A stretch of 64,000 nt of DNA from contig JAIRVP010000004.1 of assembly GCA_031253835.1 (NCBI GenBank), positions 122,426 to 186,425 on the forward strand. The letters run 5' to 3'. Shown in pieces: positions 16,976 through 25,759 of the stretch (its first letter is position 1; each line of letters begins with the position of its first letter). The translations under genes and the position numbers were made by a program. Source of the stretch: Burkholderia sp. (GTDB taxonomy: Bacteria > Pseudomonadota > Gammaproteobacteria > Burkholderiales > Burkholderiaceae). The notes beneath the pieces were generated by a model. It had not been told where the DNA came from. It saw only the letters and a list, made by a program, of their open reading frames with translations, and ran no database searches.

Positions 16976-19159
16976 ATGAAGCCACAACCTGCGATCGAGC
17001 GACCTTCCATCGAACCGGCACGATGGAGGGCCTGGCTCGATCCGCTCGGCGACGCGGCGCGCGACTGGGCCGCCAGCGACGGGCTGATCTGGCTGCACCT
17101 CGCGAAAACCGTGCTCGCGGCGCTGCTCGCGATGGGCATCGCGATGCGTCTCGAGATGTCGCAGCCGCGCACGGCGATGACGACCGTGTTCGTGCTGATG
17201 CAGCCGCTGTCGGGGATGGTGTTCGCGAAGAGCTTCTACCGCGTGCTCGGCACCGCGGCCGGCCTCGTCGCCGCGCTCGCGCTCGGCGGGCTGTTCGCGC
17301 AGCAGCCCGAGCTGTACATGGCCGGCATCACGCTGTGGATCGGCGGCTGCATCGCGCTCGCGGTGCGCAACCGCCATTTCCGCTGGTACGGCTTCGTGCT
17401 CGCCGGCTACACGGCCGCGCTGATCGGCCTGCCGGCCGTGATGACGCCGCAGACGCTGTTCCAGTCGGCGCTCACCCGCGCCGCGGAAGTCGCGCTCGGC
17501 ATCGCGTGCTCGGGCGCGGTCAGCGCGCTGATCCTGCCGCTCAGTTCCGCGAAGGCGCTGATGCGCTCGCTGAGCGCGCGCCACGCGACGTTCGCGGCGT
17601 TCACGGCCGGTGCGCTTTCGGGCGACGTCGCGCGCGGCGATTTCGAGCGGCGCTTCGCCGATTTCGTCGACGACATCGTCGGCTTCGAGGCCAACCGCGC
17701 ATTCGCGTCGTTCGAGGATCCGCACATCCGTGCGCGCAGCCGCCGGCTTGCGCGGCTGAACAGCGAGTTCATGAATGCGTGCACGCGGCTGCATGCGCTG
17801 CATCAGCTCGTCAAGCGCCTGCGCGCGAGCCACTCGGACGCGGTGCTCGATGCGCTCGCGCCGCATGTCGACGCGCTCGCGCTGCGATTCGCGGCATTGC
17901 GCGACGAGCGTCAGCGCGGCATCACGCCCGCCACCGGCGCGCTGCTCGAACTGCGCCGTTTCCACAGCGCGCTGCCGAAAGCCGCCCGCGCGTCGCGGCG
18001 AGCTGTCGAAGAACATGCAGCCGGCGGCCTGCTCGACTTCGACACCGCGATCGAACTGCTGTACCGCTTCATCGGCGAATACCTCGGCTACGCGGATACG
18101 TACGCGTCGCTCGACCAGGACGATCACGCATTCGAGCGCTCCGTCACGCATTACGCGGTGAAGACCAACTCGTTCTTCGTCGGCTTCGCGTTCCTGCGCA
18201 CGATCGTCACCGTCGGCGCGATGAGCGCGTTCTGGATCGCATCCGAATGGCCGAGCGGCCCGCTTGCCGTGATCGCCACCGCGATCGCGTGCGCGCTCAG
18301 CTCGACATCGCCGCGTGCGCCGAAGTTCGTCGCGCAGATGAGCGTCGGCGCGGCGTTCGCGACCGCCGTCGGCTACGTGTTCCTGTGCTACGTGTATCCG
18401 AACATCGACGGCTTCCCGCTGCTGTGCGCGACACTTGCGCCGGTGCTCGGCCTCGGCGCCTTCCTTGCCATGCGGCCGGGCCTGTCCGGCTACGGAATCG
18501 GCTTCGCGGTGTTCTTCTGCCTGCTCGCAGGCCCGGACAACGCGATCGCGTATACGCCCGAGATACTGATCAACAACGGGCTGGCGATCGTCGTCGCGCT
18601 GCTTGCGTGCTCGCTCGTGTTCGCCGTCGTGTTCCCGACTCACATGCCGTGGCTCACGGGCCGCATCGCGCACGACCTGCGCCGCCAGGTCACGCTCGCC
18701 TGCGAAGGCGCACCGGACGGCCTCGCTCAGCGCTTCCAGTCGAGCACGCACGACCTGATGGCGCAACTGCGCACGTTGCTCGTACGGCGGACACGGCAGC
18801 ATCGCGACGCGATGCGCTGGATGCTGTCGACGCTCGAAGTCGGCCACGCGGTGATCGACCTGCGCGACGAGCTGCACGCGTTCAGTGCATCGAAACCGCC
18901 GCAGACGCTGCGCTGGACTGCCTCGATCGACGCGGTGCTGCACGAACTGCCGCGCTTCTTCGACGATCCGACGCCCGGCCATCACGCCCGCACGCTGAAG
19001 TCGGTGAATCTCGCGATCCGCGCGGCGCAGCACACGCTGCAGGCGTGGTACGCGGTGCCCGATGCGCGCCGGAGCATGCAGCGGATCGTCGGCTGCCTGC
19101 ATTTCATGCGCAGCGCGCTGCTGGACAAGGATGCACCGTTCAACCGGCACCGCCATTGA
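16976..19159 (+). CDS. FUSC family (fusaric-acid-resistance-like) efflux membrane protein
   Basis: This 727-aa protein has the two-block topology of FUSC/AaeB proteins: about six hydrophobic helices at residues 30-190, a soluble middle part of about 200 residues rich in helices, a second block of five to six helices (about 395-560), and a soluble C-terminal tail. The motif QPRTAMTTVFVLMQPLSG in the first block is typical. Such proteins export aromatic acids such as p-hydroxybenzoate or fusaric acid. No HlyD-type partner lies next to it, which is unusual for an AaeAB-type pump. The ATG at 16976 fits the family; the open frame from 16826 is non-hydrophobic leader. Confidence 0.85.
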   Translation: MKPQPAIERPSIEPARWRAWLDPLGDAARDWAASDGLIWLHLAKTVLAALLAMGIAMRLEMSQPRTAMTTVFVLMQPLSGMVFAKSFYRVLGTAAGLVAALALGGLFAQQPELYMAGITLWIGGCIALAVRNRHFRWYGFVLAGYTAALIGLPAVMTPQTLFQSALTRAAEVALGIACSGAVSALILPLSSAKALMRSLSARHATFAAFTAGALSGDVARGDFERRFADFVDDIVGFEANRAFASFEDPHIRARSRRLARLNSEFMNACTRLHALHQLVKRLRASHSDAVLDALAPHVDALALRFAALRDERQRGITPATGALLELRRFHSALPKAARASRRAVEEHAAGGLLDFDTAIELLYRFIGEYLGYADTYASLDQDDHAFERSVTHYAVKTNSFFVGFAFLRTIVTVGAMSAFWIASEWPSGPLAVIATAIACALSSTSPRAPKFVAQMSVGAAFATAVGYVFLCYVYPNIDGFPLLCATLAPVLGLGAFLAMRPGLSGYGIGFAVFFCLLAGPDNAIAYTPEILINNGLAIVVALLACSLVFAVVFPTHMPWLTGRIAHDLRRQVTLACEGAPDGLAQRFQSSTHDLMAQLRTLLVRRTRQHRDAMRWMLSTLEVGHAVIDLRDELHAFSASKPPQTLRWTASIDAVLHELPRFFDDPTPGHHARTLKSVNLAIRAAQHTLQAWYAVPDARRSMQRIVGCLHFMRSALLDKDAPFNRHRH

Positions 19160-19222
19160 AGATCGGTGCGAGCGCAACGGGATCCTTGTTCCGGATGGAA
19201 ATATGCTCTACAGCCCTGGTGA

Positions 19223-19251
19223 TTAATCTTTAAGCAGTGCGAGCCTATAGT
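19223..19251 (+). promoter_or_regulatory. Candidate promoter of the 70-aa exported peptide gene
   Basis: TATAGT (19246-19251) is a 5/6 match to the -10 box. The hexamer 17 bp upstream is TTAATC, a weak -35. The leader contains a 6-bp inverted repeat, TGCCAG/CTGGCA (19260-19276), directly before the AGGAG site. Confidence 0.4.
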
Positions 19252-19296
19252 TTCCTCACTGCCAGCGAGACTGGCACTCACCCAGGAGAAACCAAA

Positions 19297-19509
19297 ATGA
19301 AGCCGCTGCACCTCGCCCTCGTTGCCCTGTCGCTCACCGCTGCTGTCGCCCACGCACAGCCGGCGCCGGCAGACGTCGCACCGCAACAGGCGAACCGCGC
19401 CGAAGCCGTCAAGGCCGCGGGCCGTGTCGATCGTTCGCAATCGAAGCAGGAAGACCCGAACGCCTGTGTCGGCCCGGTCAGCTTCTGCAACATCTACTTC
19501 GGCAGTTGA
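19297..19509 (+). CDS. Small exported peptide with a C-terminal Cys pair
   Basis: This 70-aa ORF has a strong ribosome site (CCAGGAGAAACCAAA before the ATG) and a clear Sec signal peptide (MKPLHLALVALSLTAAVAHA, cleaved at AHA-QPA). The mature part of about 50 residues is polar and ends in NACVGPVSFCNIYFGS, with two Cys that could form a disulfide in the periplasm. I do not recognise a family. A candidate promoter and a leader hairpin lie upstream and a hairpin lies downstream, so it looks like an independent, expressed gene. The aromatic C-terminus is noted but has no assigned role. Confidence 0.7.
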   Translation: MKPLHLALVALSLTAAVAHAQPAPADVAPQQANRAEAVKAAGRVDRSQSKQEDPNACVGPVSFCNIYFGS

Positions 19510-19543
19510 GCATGACGTCGCGTCGTCACGGCCAGGCCCGCAT

Positions 19544-19575
19544 CGCCCGCACGGCATGCATCGCATGCGCGGGCG
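19544..19575. terminator. Two-tier hairpin between convergent genes
   Basis: CGCCCGC (19544-19550) pairs with GCGGGCG (19569-19575), and inside it GCATGC pairs with GCATGC around a 3-nt loop, with a 3-nt bulge. It lies between the exported-peptide stop and the leftward peptidase stop. There is no T-run, so the terminator role is probable rather than shown. Confidence 0.4.
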
Positions 19576-19647
19576 GACGGCGGTCCGGCCGATCGCCGCA
19601 TCGCCGCCCCGTTCCACGCCGCCTCGATTGAAGCGGCGCTTGCCGTT

Positions 19648-20757
19648 TCAGGCGCCGCGCCCCGGCCGCCACCCCACTTCGCGCAACGCATCCAGCAGGC
19701 GCGCCTGCCCGAGCCCTTCGACCCGCGCACCGCGCGATTCGACGTCGCCGCCCGCGACCAGCGCATTCACGATCGCCTCCTCCACCGCTTCCGCCGCCGC
19801 GACGAACAACGCGGAGATATGGTCGTTGTTGACCATCTGCACGCCGGTCGTCGGCGCCCCCTTGCTGCCGTAGTTCGCCGCCGGCAGGCCGTCGTTGCCC
19901 GTTGCAAACGCCAGGAAGATGTCGCCGCTGGAATCCTCGGTGCCGCCGCCGACGCGTGCGAGCCCGACGCTCGCGCGCTGCGCGAGTCGCGTGCACTGAT
20001 GCGGCAGGAGCGGCGCATCGGTCGCGATCGTCACGACGATCGAACCCATGCCCGGCTCGCCGTTGGCTTCCTGTTCGCGGAACGGCGAATGCACGTGCCG
20101 CAGCACGTCGCCGACCGGATAGCCGGCAACACGCAGCATCTCGCGCACGCCGTAGTTCGCCTGCACGAGCGCGCCGACGGTCCAGCCGCCCGCGTCGGCC
20201 GCGAGCACGCGCGACGCGGTGCCGATGCCGCCCTTGAACTCGTGGCAGATCATCCCCGTGCCGCCGCCGACGCCGCCTTCGGCAACCGGCCCCGACTGCG
20301 CGGCCGCCAGCGCGCGTTGTACATGCGCGGCGCTCACATGCTGCCCCCAGATGTCGTTCAGCATGCCGTCGTAGGTTTCCATCACGACCGGCATGCACCA
20401 GTACACGCGGCCGGCCGCCGCTTCGCGCTCGTTCGCGACGAGCGCATCGCGCACCGCGCCGACGCTGTGCGTGTTCGTATAGGCGATCGGCGTCGTCAGC
20501 AGGCCGGCCTCGCGGATCCATTCGAGCCCCGTCGCGTCGCCGTTGCCGTTCAGCACGTGCACGCCCGCGAAGCACGGCGAATCGTGCGCGGCGCCCGCGC
20601 GCGGCTCGATGACGGTCACGCCGGTGCGGATCGATGCGTCGCCGTTCTCGACGTTCAGCGTGCAATGTCCGACCCGCACGCCCGGTACGTCCGTGATCGC
20701 GTTGAAGCGGCCCGGCGTGCCGAGTCCGATGCGGATGCCGAGATCCCTCGTGCGCAT
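19648..20757 (-). CDS. P1 family peptidase (DmpA / beta-aminopeptidase-like)
   Basis: This 369-aa Ntn-hydrolase resembles DmpA, the L-aminopeptidase/D-esterase that also cleaves beta-amino acid peptides. The precursor self-cleaves before a nucleophilic Ser; the fitting site is GMGS with Gly238-Ser239, followed by IVVTIATDAPLLPHQ. The N-terminal ITDVPGVRVGHCTL and the GGVGGGTGMICHEFKGGIGT loop are typical. GGAGGAA precedes the ATG at 20757. It follows the amino-acid permease gene by 64 bp, so the two probably form one leftward operon for uptake and hydrolysis of amino-acid amides or small peptides. Confidence 0.9.
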   Translation of the reverse strand: MRTRDLGIRIGLGTPGRFNAITDVPGVRVGHCTLNVENGDASIRTGVTVIEPRAGAAHDSPCFAGVHVLNGNGDATGLEWIREAGLLTTPIAYTNTHSVGAVRDALVANEREAAAGRVYWCMPVVMETYDGMLNDIWGQHVSAAHVQRALAAAQSGPVAEGGVGGGTGMICHEFKGGIGTASRVLAADAGGWTVGALVQANYGVREMLRVAGYPVGDVLRHVHSPFREQEANGEPGMGSIVVTIATDAPLLPHQCTRLAQRASVGLARVGGGTEDSSGDIFLAFATGNDGLPAANYGSKGAPTTGVQMVNNDHISALFVAAAEAVEEAIVNALVAGGDVESRGARVEGLGQARLLDALREVGWRPGRGA

Positions 20758-20821
20758 GATGCAATTCCTCCAGTCTTTCAGTGGTTCGGTATATCGATGT
20801 TGCAAGGTGTCGATCCGGCGC

Positions 20822-22228
20822 TCAGAGCGCACGGAACGCTTCGCTGTGGCGCGCCCACACGACATACATCACGAGCGCGGCGACCAGCAGGCCACCGATG
20901 ATGATCAGGTCGGTCGACTTCGTTGCCGTCGCCAGCGTCGTGTAGAGCGTGTAGGCCGCGCCTGCCACCGCGACGAGCGGCGTCACGGGCCACAGCGGCA
21001 TCCGGTAATGATGCTCGACGTCGCGGCGCACGAAGCGGCTCGCGAGCGCGGCGAGCCCGACGACGAGGTAGATCAGCAGCAGCAGGTCGACCGTGAACGC
21101 GGTCAGCTCGTCCAGGCTCGACACGAACACGAGCCCCGCCGACGGCACCGCCAGCGCGATCGTCGCGAGCCACGGCGATTCGAGGCGCGGATGGATCGTC
21201 GAGAACGCGCGGTTGCAGGTGCGCGACCAGAGCGCATGCCGGCCGCTGCTGTACAGCAGGCGGCCCATCGTGATCACGATCGCGATGATCGCGTTGAACA
21301 CCGACAGGAAGATCCCGCCGCTGACCACGCGCGACACGGCCGGGCTGCTCAGCGAGCGCACCACGTAGCCGATCGGGTCGGCGCTCTTCGTCAGTTCCGT
21401 CAGCGACGGTGCGCCGAGCACGATCGCGGTGAGCGGCACCAGTTCGACGACCAGGATCACGAGCAGCGAATAGATCACCGCCTTCGCGACGTTGCGGTTG
21501 CCGCCGCGCAGGTCTTCCGCGAGATACGCGGCCGAGCCGAAGCCGTTGTAGCAGAAGATCGCGGTGCCGATCGCCGGCACGATGGCCGCGAGCGTCGCCG
21601 GCACGAGCGCGTTGCCGCTCGCGACGACCGGCGCGATCAGCACGTCGGCGCCGCGATGCGGCGAACCGAAGCCCAAGCCCGCGATCAGCATCAGCACGCC
21701 GATCTCGACGACGAGGAACGCGCCGGTGATCCACGCGTTCGTCTTGATGTTCAGCATGCCGAGCAGATAGCTGAGCAGCACGATCGTCAGCGCGACCGAC
21801 TGGTTGCTGAAGTGCGTGCCGAGCGCGTTGTTCAGGTAGGGCGCGGCGCCGCTCGCGAGCACGGCCGGGATGAACACGCTGACGGACAGCACCGTGATGA
21901 AGGTCAGGTAGCCGGGCAGCGGGCCGAACACGCGCTTGGCCATCACGTACTCGCCGCCCGCGCTGCGGTGCGCGGCGGCAAGCTCCGCGTAGCAGAGCGC
22001 GAACGCAAGCGCGAGCACGCCGCCAAGCACGAACGACAGCACGGCGCCGCTGCCCGCCTGCTGGATCGCGAACGGCGCGATCACGAAGATCGAGCTTGCC
22101 GGTGTCACGCCCGATACGGTGATCATCACCGCATCGCGCACGCTGAGCGTCTGCGACAGCGCGCGCGGCGCGTCCTCCGTTGCAGGCACCGCTTGCAGGG
22201 TACCTGTCGATTCCGACATCATCGCCAT
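20822..22228 (-). CDS. APC family amino-acid permease
   Basis: This 468-aa inner-membrane protein has about twelve helices. The APC start is visible as LSVRDAVMITVSGVTPASSI, followed by the second-helix block ELAAAHRSAGGEYVMAKRVFG. The C-terminal part is shorter than in LysP-type proteins, closer to the cationic/neutral amino-acid subgroup. AGGAG lies before the ATG at 22228; twelve further residues upstream are possible but have no ribosome site. It is the promoter-proximal gene of the operon with the DmpA-like peptidase and faces a LuxR-type regulator. Confidence 0.9.
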   Translation of the reverse strand: MAMMSESTGTLQAVPATEDAPRALSQTLSVRDAVMITVSGVTPASSIFVIAPFAIQQAGSGAVLSFVLGGVLALAFALCYAELAAAHRSAGGEYVMAKRVFGPLPGYLTFITVLSVSVFIPAVLASGAAPYLNNALGTHFSNQSVALTIVLLSYLLGMLNIKTNAWITGAFLVVEIGVLMLIAGLGFGSPHRGADVLIAPVVASGNALVPATLAAIVPAIGTAIFCYNGFGSAAYLAEDLRGGNRNVAKAVIYSLLVILVVELVPLTAIVLGAPSLTELTKSADPIGYVVRSLSSPAVSRVVSGGIFLSVFNAIIAIVITMGRLLYSSGRHALWSRTCNRAFSTIHPRLESPWLATIALAVPSAGLVFVSSLDELTAFTVDLLLLIYLVVGLAALASRFVRRDVEHHYRMPLWPVTPLVAVAGAAYTLYTTLATATKSTDLIIIGGLLVAALVMYVVWARHSEAFRAL

Positions 22229-22352
22229 TTCGTTCTCCTGTGCTGCTCTTTTTTGAACACCCATACTCGGGCCCGATTGATTGCGTGGCAGTCTAGGAAG
22301 CCAATTTCAGGACCGCTATTCCCCCTTCGTGTTACGCCCTTCCGGTGGTGGT

Positions 22353-23153
22353 ATGGATCGTCTCTTCTCCGAAATCGCGATGCACCAGGCGCTTGGCCGC
22401 GCAATCGATCATCTCGGCCAGCCGCGCTTCTGGCGGTTCCTGGTGCTGCTGCTCAATGAAATGGTGCCGTTCGACAACGCGCTCGCGACCGCGGTCGGCC
22501 GCGACGGCGTGCCGCTCGTGCTCGACGAATACGACACGGGCGGCACCGACAGCGCGTCGCCGGTGCCGCTCTACCTGAACGGCGTCTATCTGCTCGACCC
22601 GTTCCTGCAGGCCGCGCACGACGGGCTCGCCGACGGCTGCTACCGGCTCGAGGAAGTCGCGCCCGACCTGTTCCGGCAAAGCGAGTATTTCCTCAGCTAC
22701 TTCCGCGACGCGGTCGGCGACGACGAGATCCAGATCCTCGTGCGGCCGAACGCCGACACGCTGCTGTCGCTGTCGCTCGGTGCGACCGCGCGCTTCGACG
22801 TCGAGCCGCTCGGCAAGCTGACGGCCGCGATGCCGTGGGTGCTCGCGGCGATGCGGCAGCACTGGCGGCTGGTGGGCGACGCCGCGCGCGCAACGCCCGA
22901 CGCCGATCTCGGTGCGCGCGTCGAGCAGGCGCTCGCGCGCTTCGGCGCGGGCGTGCTGACCGACCGCGAGATGTCGATCGCGAGAATGGTGCTGCGCGGC
23001 AATTCGTCGAAGGCGATCGCCGAGCGGCTGGCGATATCACCCGAGACGGTGAAGGTGCATCGGCGTCACCTGTACGCGAAGCTCGGCATTTCGTCGCAGC
23101 CCGAGCTGTTTTCGCGATTCATCCAGGCGCTGGGGGAAGACGCGGCCGGATGA
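22353..23153 (+). CDS. LuxR-type HTH regulator divergent from the permease/peptidase operon
   Basis: This 266-aa protein ends with a GerE/LuxR helix-turn-helix (about 200-258): LTDREMSIARMVLRGNSSKAIAERL, then SPETVKVHRRHLYAKL. The N-terminal 190 residues are not a receiver domain (no phospho-Asp pattern) and I do not see the residues of the acyl-homoserine-lactone pocket, so it is an orphan sensor-regulator of unknown ligand. The ATG at 22353 follows a Gly-rich upstream frame starting at 22281, which could be an alternative start. The 124-bp gap to the APC permease gene suggests control of that operon. Confidence 0.85.
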   Translation: MDRLFSEIAMHQALGRAIDHLGQPRFWRFLVLLLNEMVPFDNALATAVGRDGVPLVLDEYDTGGTDSASPVPLYLNGVYLLDPFLQAAHDGLADGCYRLEEVAPDLFRQSEYFLSYFRDAVGDDEIQILVRPNADTLLSLSLGATARFDVEPLGKLTAAMPWVLAAMRQHWRLVGDAARATPDADLGARVEQALARFGAGVLTDREMSIARMVLRGNSSKAIAERLAISPETVKVHRRHLYAKLGISSQPELFSRFIQALGEDAAG

Positions 23154-23282
23154 GCGCATCGCTCAGGACGGATGGCAACGGGCGCGGAGTCGGGCACTAT
23201 GCGTCATGCGCGTGGCCACCCGATGCGCGAACGCGGATGTTTCGTCGACAACAAGACTCTCCGGAAACAGGAATCCCGACTC

Positions 23283-23666
23283 ATGTCACTCATTCCGCTG
23301 ATAGGAATTGGCTGGCTGATTCTGTGCGCGATCAGCGCCGCATCGCTCGTGCTCGTGCCGCCCGTGGTGCTGGTCGCCTGCCTGCTGGGCAAGGACGTCT
23401 GGTCGATCCTGACACGCGGCCGGCTGCAGTTCGCGTTCCTGGCCTACCTCGGCTCGGCGCCGGTACCGGCGGTCTTCACGCTCCTGCTGGAGGCCGGCGC
23501 CGCGGCCGGAAGTGCCGGCGGCGTGACGCCCGACAGCCTGAACGCGTGGAACGAGCGATGTTTCTTCGTGTTCCTGGGCGCGGCGGCACTGAGCGGCCTG
23601 CTGTTGCTGTTGCGGCCGAAAAACCGGCAGGCGGCAAACGTCGGGCCGTCGCAGCCCGCGCGATAG
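23283..23666 (+). CDS. Small three-helix membrane protein, unknown function
   Basis: This 127-aa protein has hydrophobic segments at about 2-30 (two close helices: LIPLIGIGWLILCAIS and LVLVPPVVLVACLLG), 48-68 and 96-113. A short charged loop and the C-terminal RPKNRQAANVGPSQPAR complete it. I do not recognise the family. CAGGA sits about ten nt before the ATG at 23283. The frame extends to 23172, but that part is hydrophilic and has no ribosome site. It lies 129 bp after the LuxR-type gene on the same strand. Confidence 0.6.
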   Translation: MSLIPLIGIGWLILCAISAASLVLVPPVVLVACLLGKDVWSILTRGRLQFAFLAYLGSAPVPAVFTLLLEAGAAAGSAGGVTPDSLNAWNERCFFVFLGAAALSGLLLLLRPKNRQAANVGPSQPAR

Positions 23667-23738
23667 CCGGAACGCGATCGCCGCGCCGTGCCTCCCGCCC
23701 GGTTGTCGAGCGGGGGCACGGTCATGCGCAGCCTCCTG

Positions 23739-24044
23739 CTACTTCCATTTCGCACCGAGTTGCGCGAGCCCGGCGTTCCGGAGATCGTCCGGCAGCATCA
23801 CCACGCGGAACTCGCAGTCCGCATTCAACATCAGGAACCACGGTTCCGCGAGTGCCGGGATCTGCGACGGGTCATCCAGATCGACGATCACGACGGCCCC
23901 GCGCCCGCCGCTCTGCTCCGTGAAATACACGGCCTCCGGCTTGACCGCCTCGAGTATTCGCGCGATCACGTCGCCGACGCTGCCGTCGCGCACCAGCGTG
24001 TTGAACGGCTCGTGAGGGATTCGTACGTTGAGAAGCATGCGCAT
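23739..24044 (-). CDS. Small conserved-looking cytoplasmic protein, unknown function
   Basis: This 101-aa protein starts MRMLLNVRIPHEPFNTLVRDG and continues with alternating hydrophobic strands (AVYFTEQSGGRGAVVIVDLD, then FLMLNADCEFRVVMLPDDL). The pattern suggests a ferredoxin-like alpha/beta fold, as in small YCII- or DUF3303-like proteins, but I cannot assign a family. A very strong AAGGAGG site precedes the ATG at 24044; two upstream codons (ATG GTC) overlap that site and are rejected as the start. It is a stand-alone leftward gene. Confidence 0.7.
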   Translation of the reverse strand: MRMLLNVRIPHEPFNTLVRDGSVGDVIARILEAVKPEAVYFTEQSGGRGAVVIVDLDDPSQIPALAEPWFLMLNADCEFRVVMLPDDLRNAGLAQLGAKWK

Positions 24045-24232
24045 GACCATCCTCCTTGGGCTCGGCCCGACCTGGGCCCTTCAAGCATAGGTGCTGCGCG
24101 AGGCCGCGCCAGTGGCGCAGAAAGCGGTCGCCGGCACGCATTCACATTCCGACGAATCGATGACAAGGCATCGCGCGAACGGCCCTCACTCTCGCGACGC
24201 AGGCCGGGTCGAATCGATTGCTCGTTCGCCCC

Positions 24233-25672
24233 TCATGCAGAGACCGTATCCGCCGTCAGCCCCGTCGGCGCGATCGTCAGATGCAACGCCTGCTCCGGTC
24301 GCAATGTCACGTTCAGCACCGGTCGAGGCGGCGTCGTACCGGGCGGCACCGACAACACGTGCCGCTGCAGGATCATTGCAGCCACCACCGTCATCTCCGT
24401 CATCGCCAGATGCTGCCCGAGGCACACGCGCGGGCCCGTGCCGAACGGCATGTACGCGCCGCGCGGCAGCGGCGGCGCATCGTCGGCGAAGCGCTCCGGA
24501 CGGAACGCGTGCGGCGCCGGAAACCAGCGTTCGTCGAGATGCATGAGTTGCAGCGGCAGCATGAACAGCGTTCGCGCGGGAAACTGCCACGCACCCAGCG
24601 TGACCGGCCGCGACGCGCGACGGCTGATCAGGATCGGCGCCGCCGGGTACAGGCGCATCGTTTCCTCGAGCGTCTGCGTCAGGTAGCGCAGCGCCGGGCG
24701 CGTGTCGGCGGTCGGCGCGCGGCCGTCCAGCACGCGCACGACCTCGTCCCGTGCGGCAGCCTGCACGGCCGGATTCGCGGCCATGCTCCACGCCCACCAG
24801 GTCAGCGTGGCCGCGGCCGTCTCGTGCCCGGCCAGGAACACCGTCATGCATTCGTCGTGCACGGCTTGCAGCGGCCACGCGCGTGCATCGGCGCGATGCA
24901 GCCGCAGCAGGCGCGACAGCAGATCGTCGGGCCAGCCGCGCTCGGGCAGGTCGAGACGCGCATGCAGCTGCCGATCGATCAGCCCGTTCAGCACCGCCAG
25001 CGCCCGCGCCTTGCCGCGCTTCCACGGCATCCAGTCCGGCGCGCTCACCGGCTGGTAGAACTCGGCGTTGGACACGGCGCTCACCGTGCGCACGGCCGCC
25101 TCGGCCACGCGCGCGTCCGCGCCGATCGCGTCGGAAAACATCGTGCGCATGATCGCGTCCATCGCGAGCGACGTCAGCGCGCTTTCGATCGGCCAGCGCG
25201 CGTCGTGCGCGGGCCACTGCGCGAGTGCATGGCCGGCCGTCGCGGCAATCGCCGGCACGAATGCCTGGACCGGCTTCGGCATGAAATTCGGCTGCAGCGC
25301 ATGCCGCTTGTCGCGCCATGCGTCGCCCTCGGCGACCAGCACGCTGTGCCCGTGCACCTGCGAGAACACGCGGATGCCGCGCTCCCAGCGCACCAGCGCG
25401 TCGTGATGCGTGACCAGCAGTTCGCGCACGAGCGCGGGATCGGTCACGGCCACCACGTGCTCGGGCCACATGCGCAGGTGCACGACGTCGCCATGCATGC
25501 GCTGCCAGCCCGCGAGCGTGCCGAGCAGGTCGCGCGACATCGCGCGCAGCAACGGCCACCCCGTCAGGCCGGCGCGCGGCCCCGGCGGCCATACGCCGGG
25601 CGGGTGAAGTACGGGCGCCGGCGTGGCCGTGCCCGCGTGGAATGGACATTGGGACGAGGTTCGCGTGTTCAT
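24233..25672 (-). CDS. Cytochrome P450 monooxygenase
   Basis: This 479-aa soluble P450 has all the signature elements: the I-helix oxygen-binding motif AGHETAAATL (about 290), the K-helix ExxR as ETMR, the PERF block (FRPERFADD), and the haem loop FGTGPRVCLG with axial Cys417. There is no N-terminal membrane anchor. It hydroxylates an unidentified substrate, needs a ferredoxin/reductase pair, and neither is encoded nearby. It is divergent from an AraC-type gene across 87 bp. The ATG at 25672 (MNTRTSSQCPFH) is used; the frame is open to 25729. Confidence 0.92.
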   Translation of the reverse strand: MNTRTSSQCPFHAGTATPAPVLHPPGVWPPGPRAGLTGWPLLRAMSRDLLGTLAGWQRMHGDVVHLRMWPEHVVAVTDPALVRELLVTHHDALVRWERGIRVFSQVHGHSVLVAEGDAWRDKRHALQPNFMPKPVQAFVPAIAATAGHALAQWPAHDARWPIESALTSLAMDAIMRTMFSDAIGADARVAEAAVRTVSAVSNAEFYQPVSAPDWMPWKRGKARALAVLNGLIDRQLHARLDLPERGWPDDLLSRLLRLHRADARAWPLQAVHDECMTVFLAGHETAAATLTWWAWSMAANPAVQAAARDEVVRVLDGRAPTADTRPALRYLTQTLEETMRLYPAAPILISRRASRPVTLGAWQFPARTLFMLPLQLMHLDERWFPAPHAFRPERFADDAPPLPRGAYMPFGTGPRVCLGQHLAMTEMTVVAAMILQRHVLSVPPGTTPPRPVLNVTLRPEQALHLTIAPTGLTADTVSA

Positions 25673-25759
25673 GCGGCGGATTGTCCGCGGCGGCGCGACG
25701 CCGGTCTTGAACGCAAACGACATCGACACGCGTGCGGCCCGTCCCTATACTCCGGCGTC

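Noticed and set aside
16844..19177. A 777-codon minus-strand frame opposite the FUSC gene.
   Set aside because: It is fully antisense to a well-supported membrane protein and lacks hydrophobic pattern or motifs.
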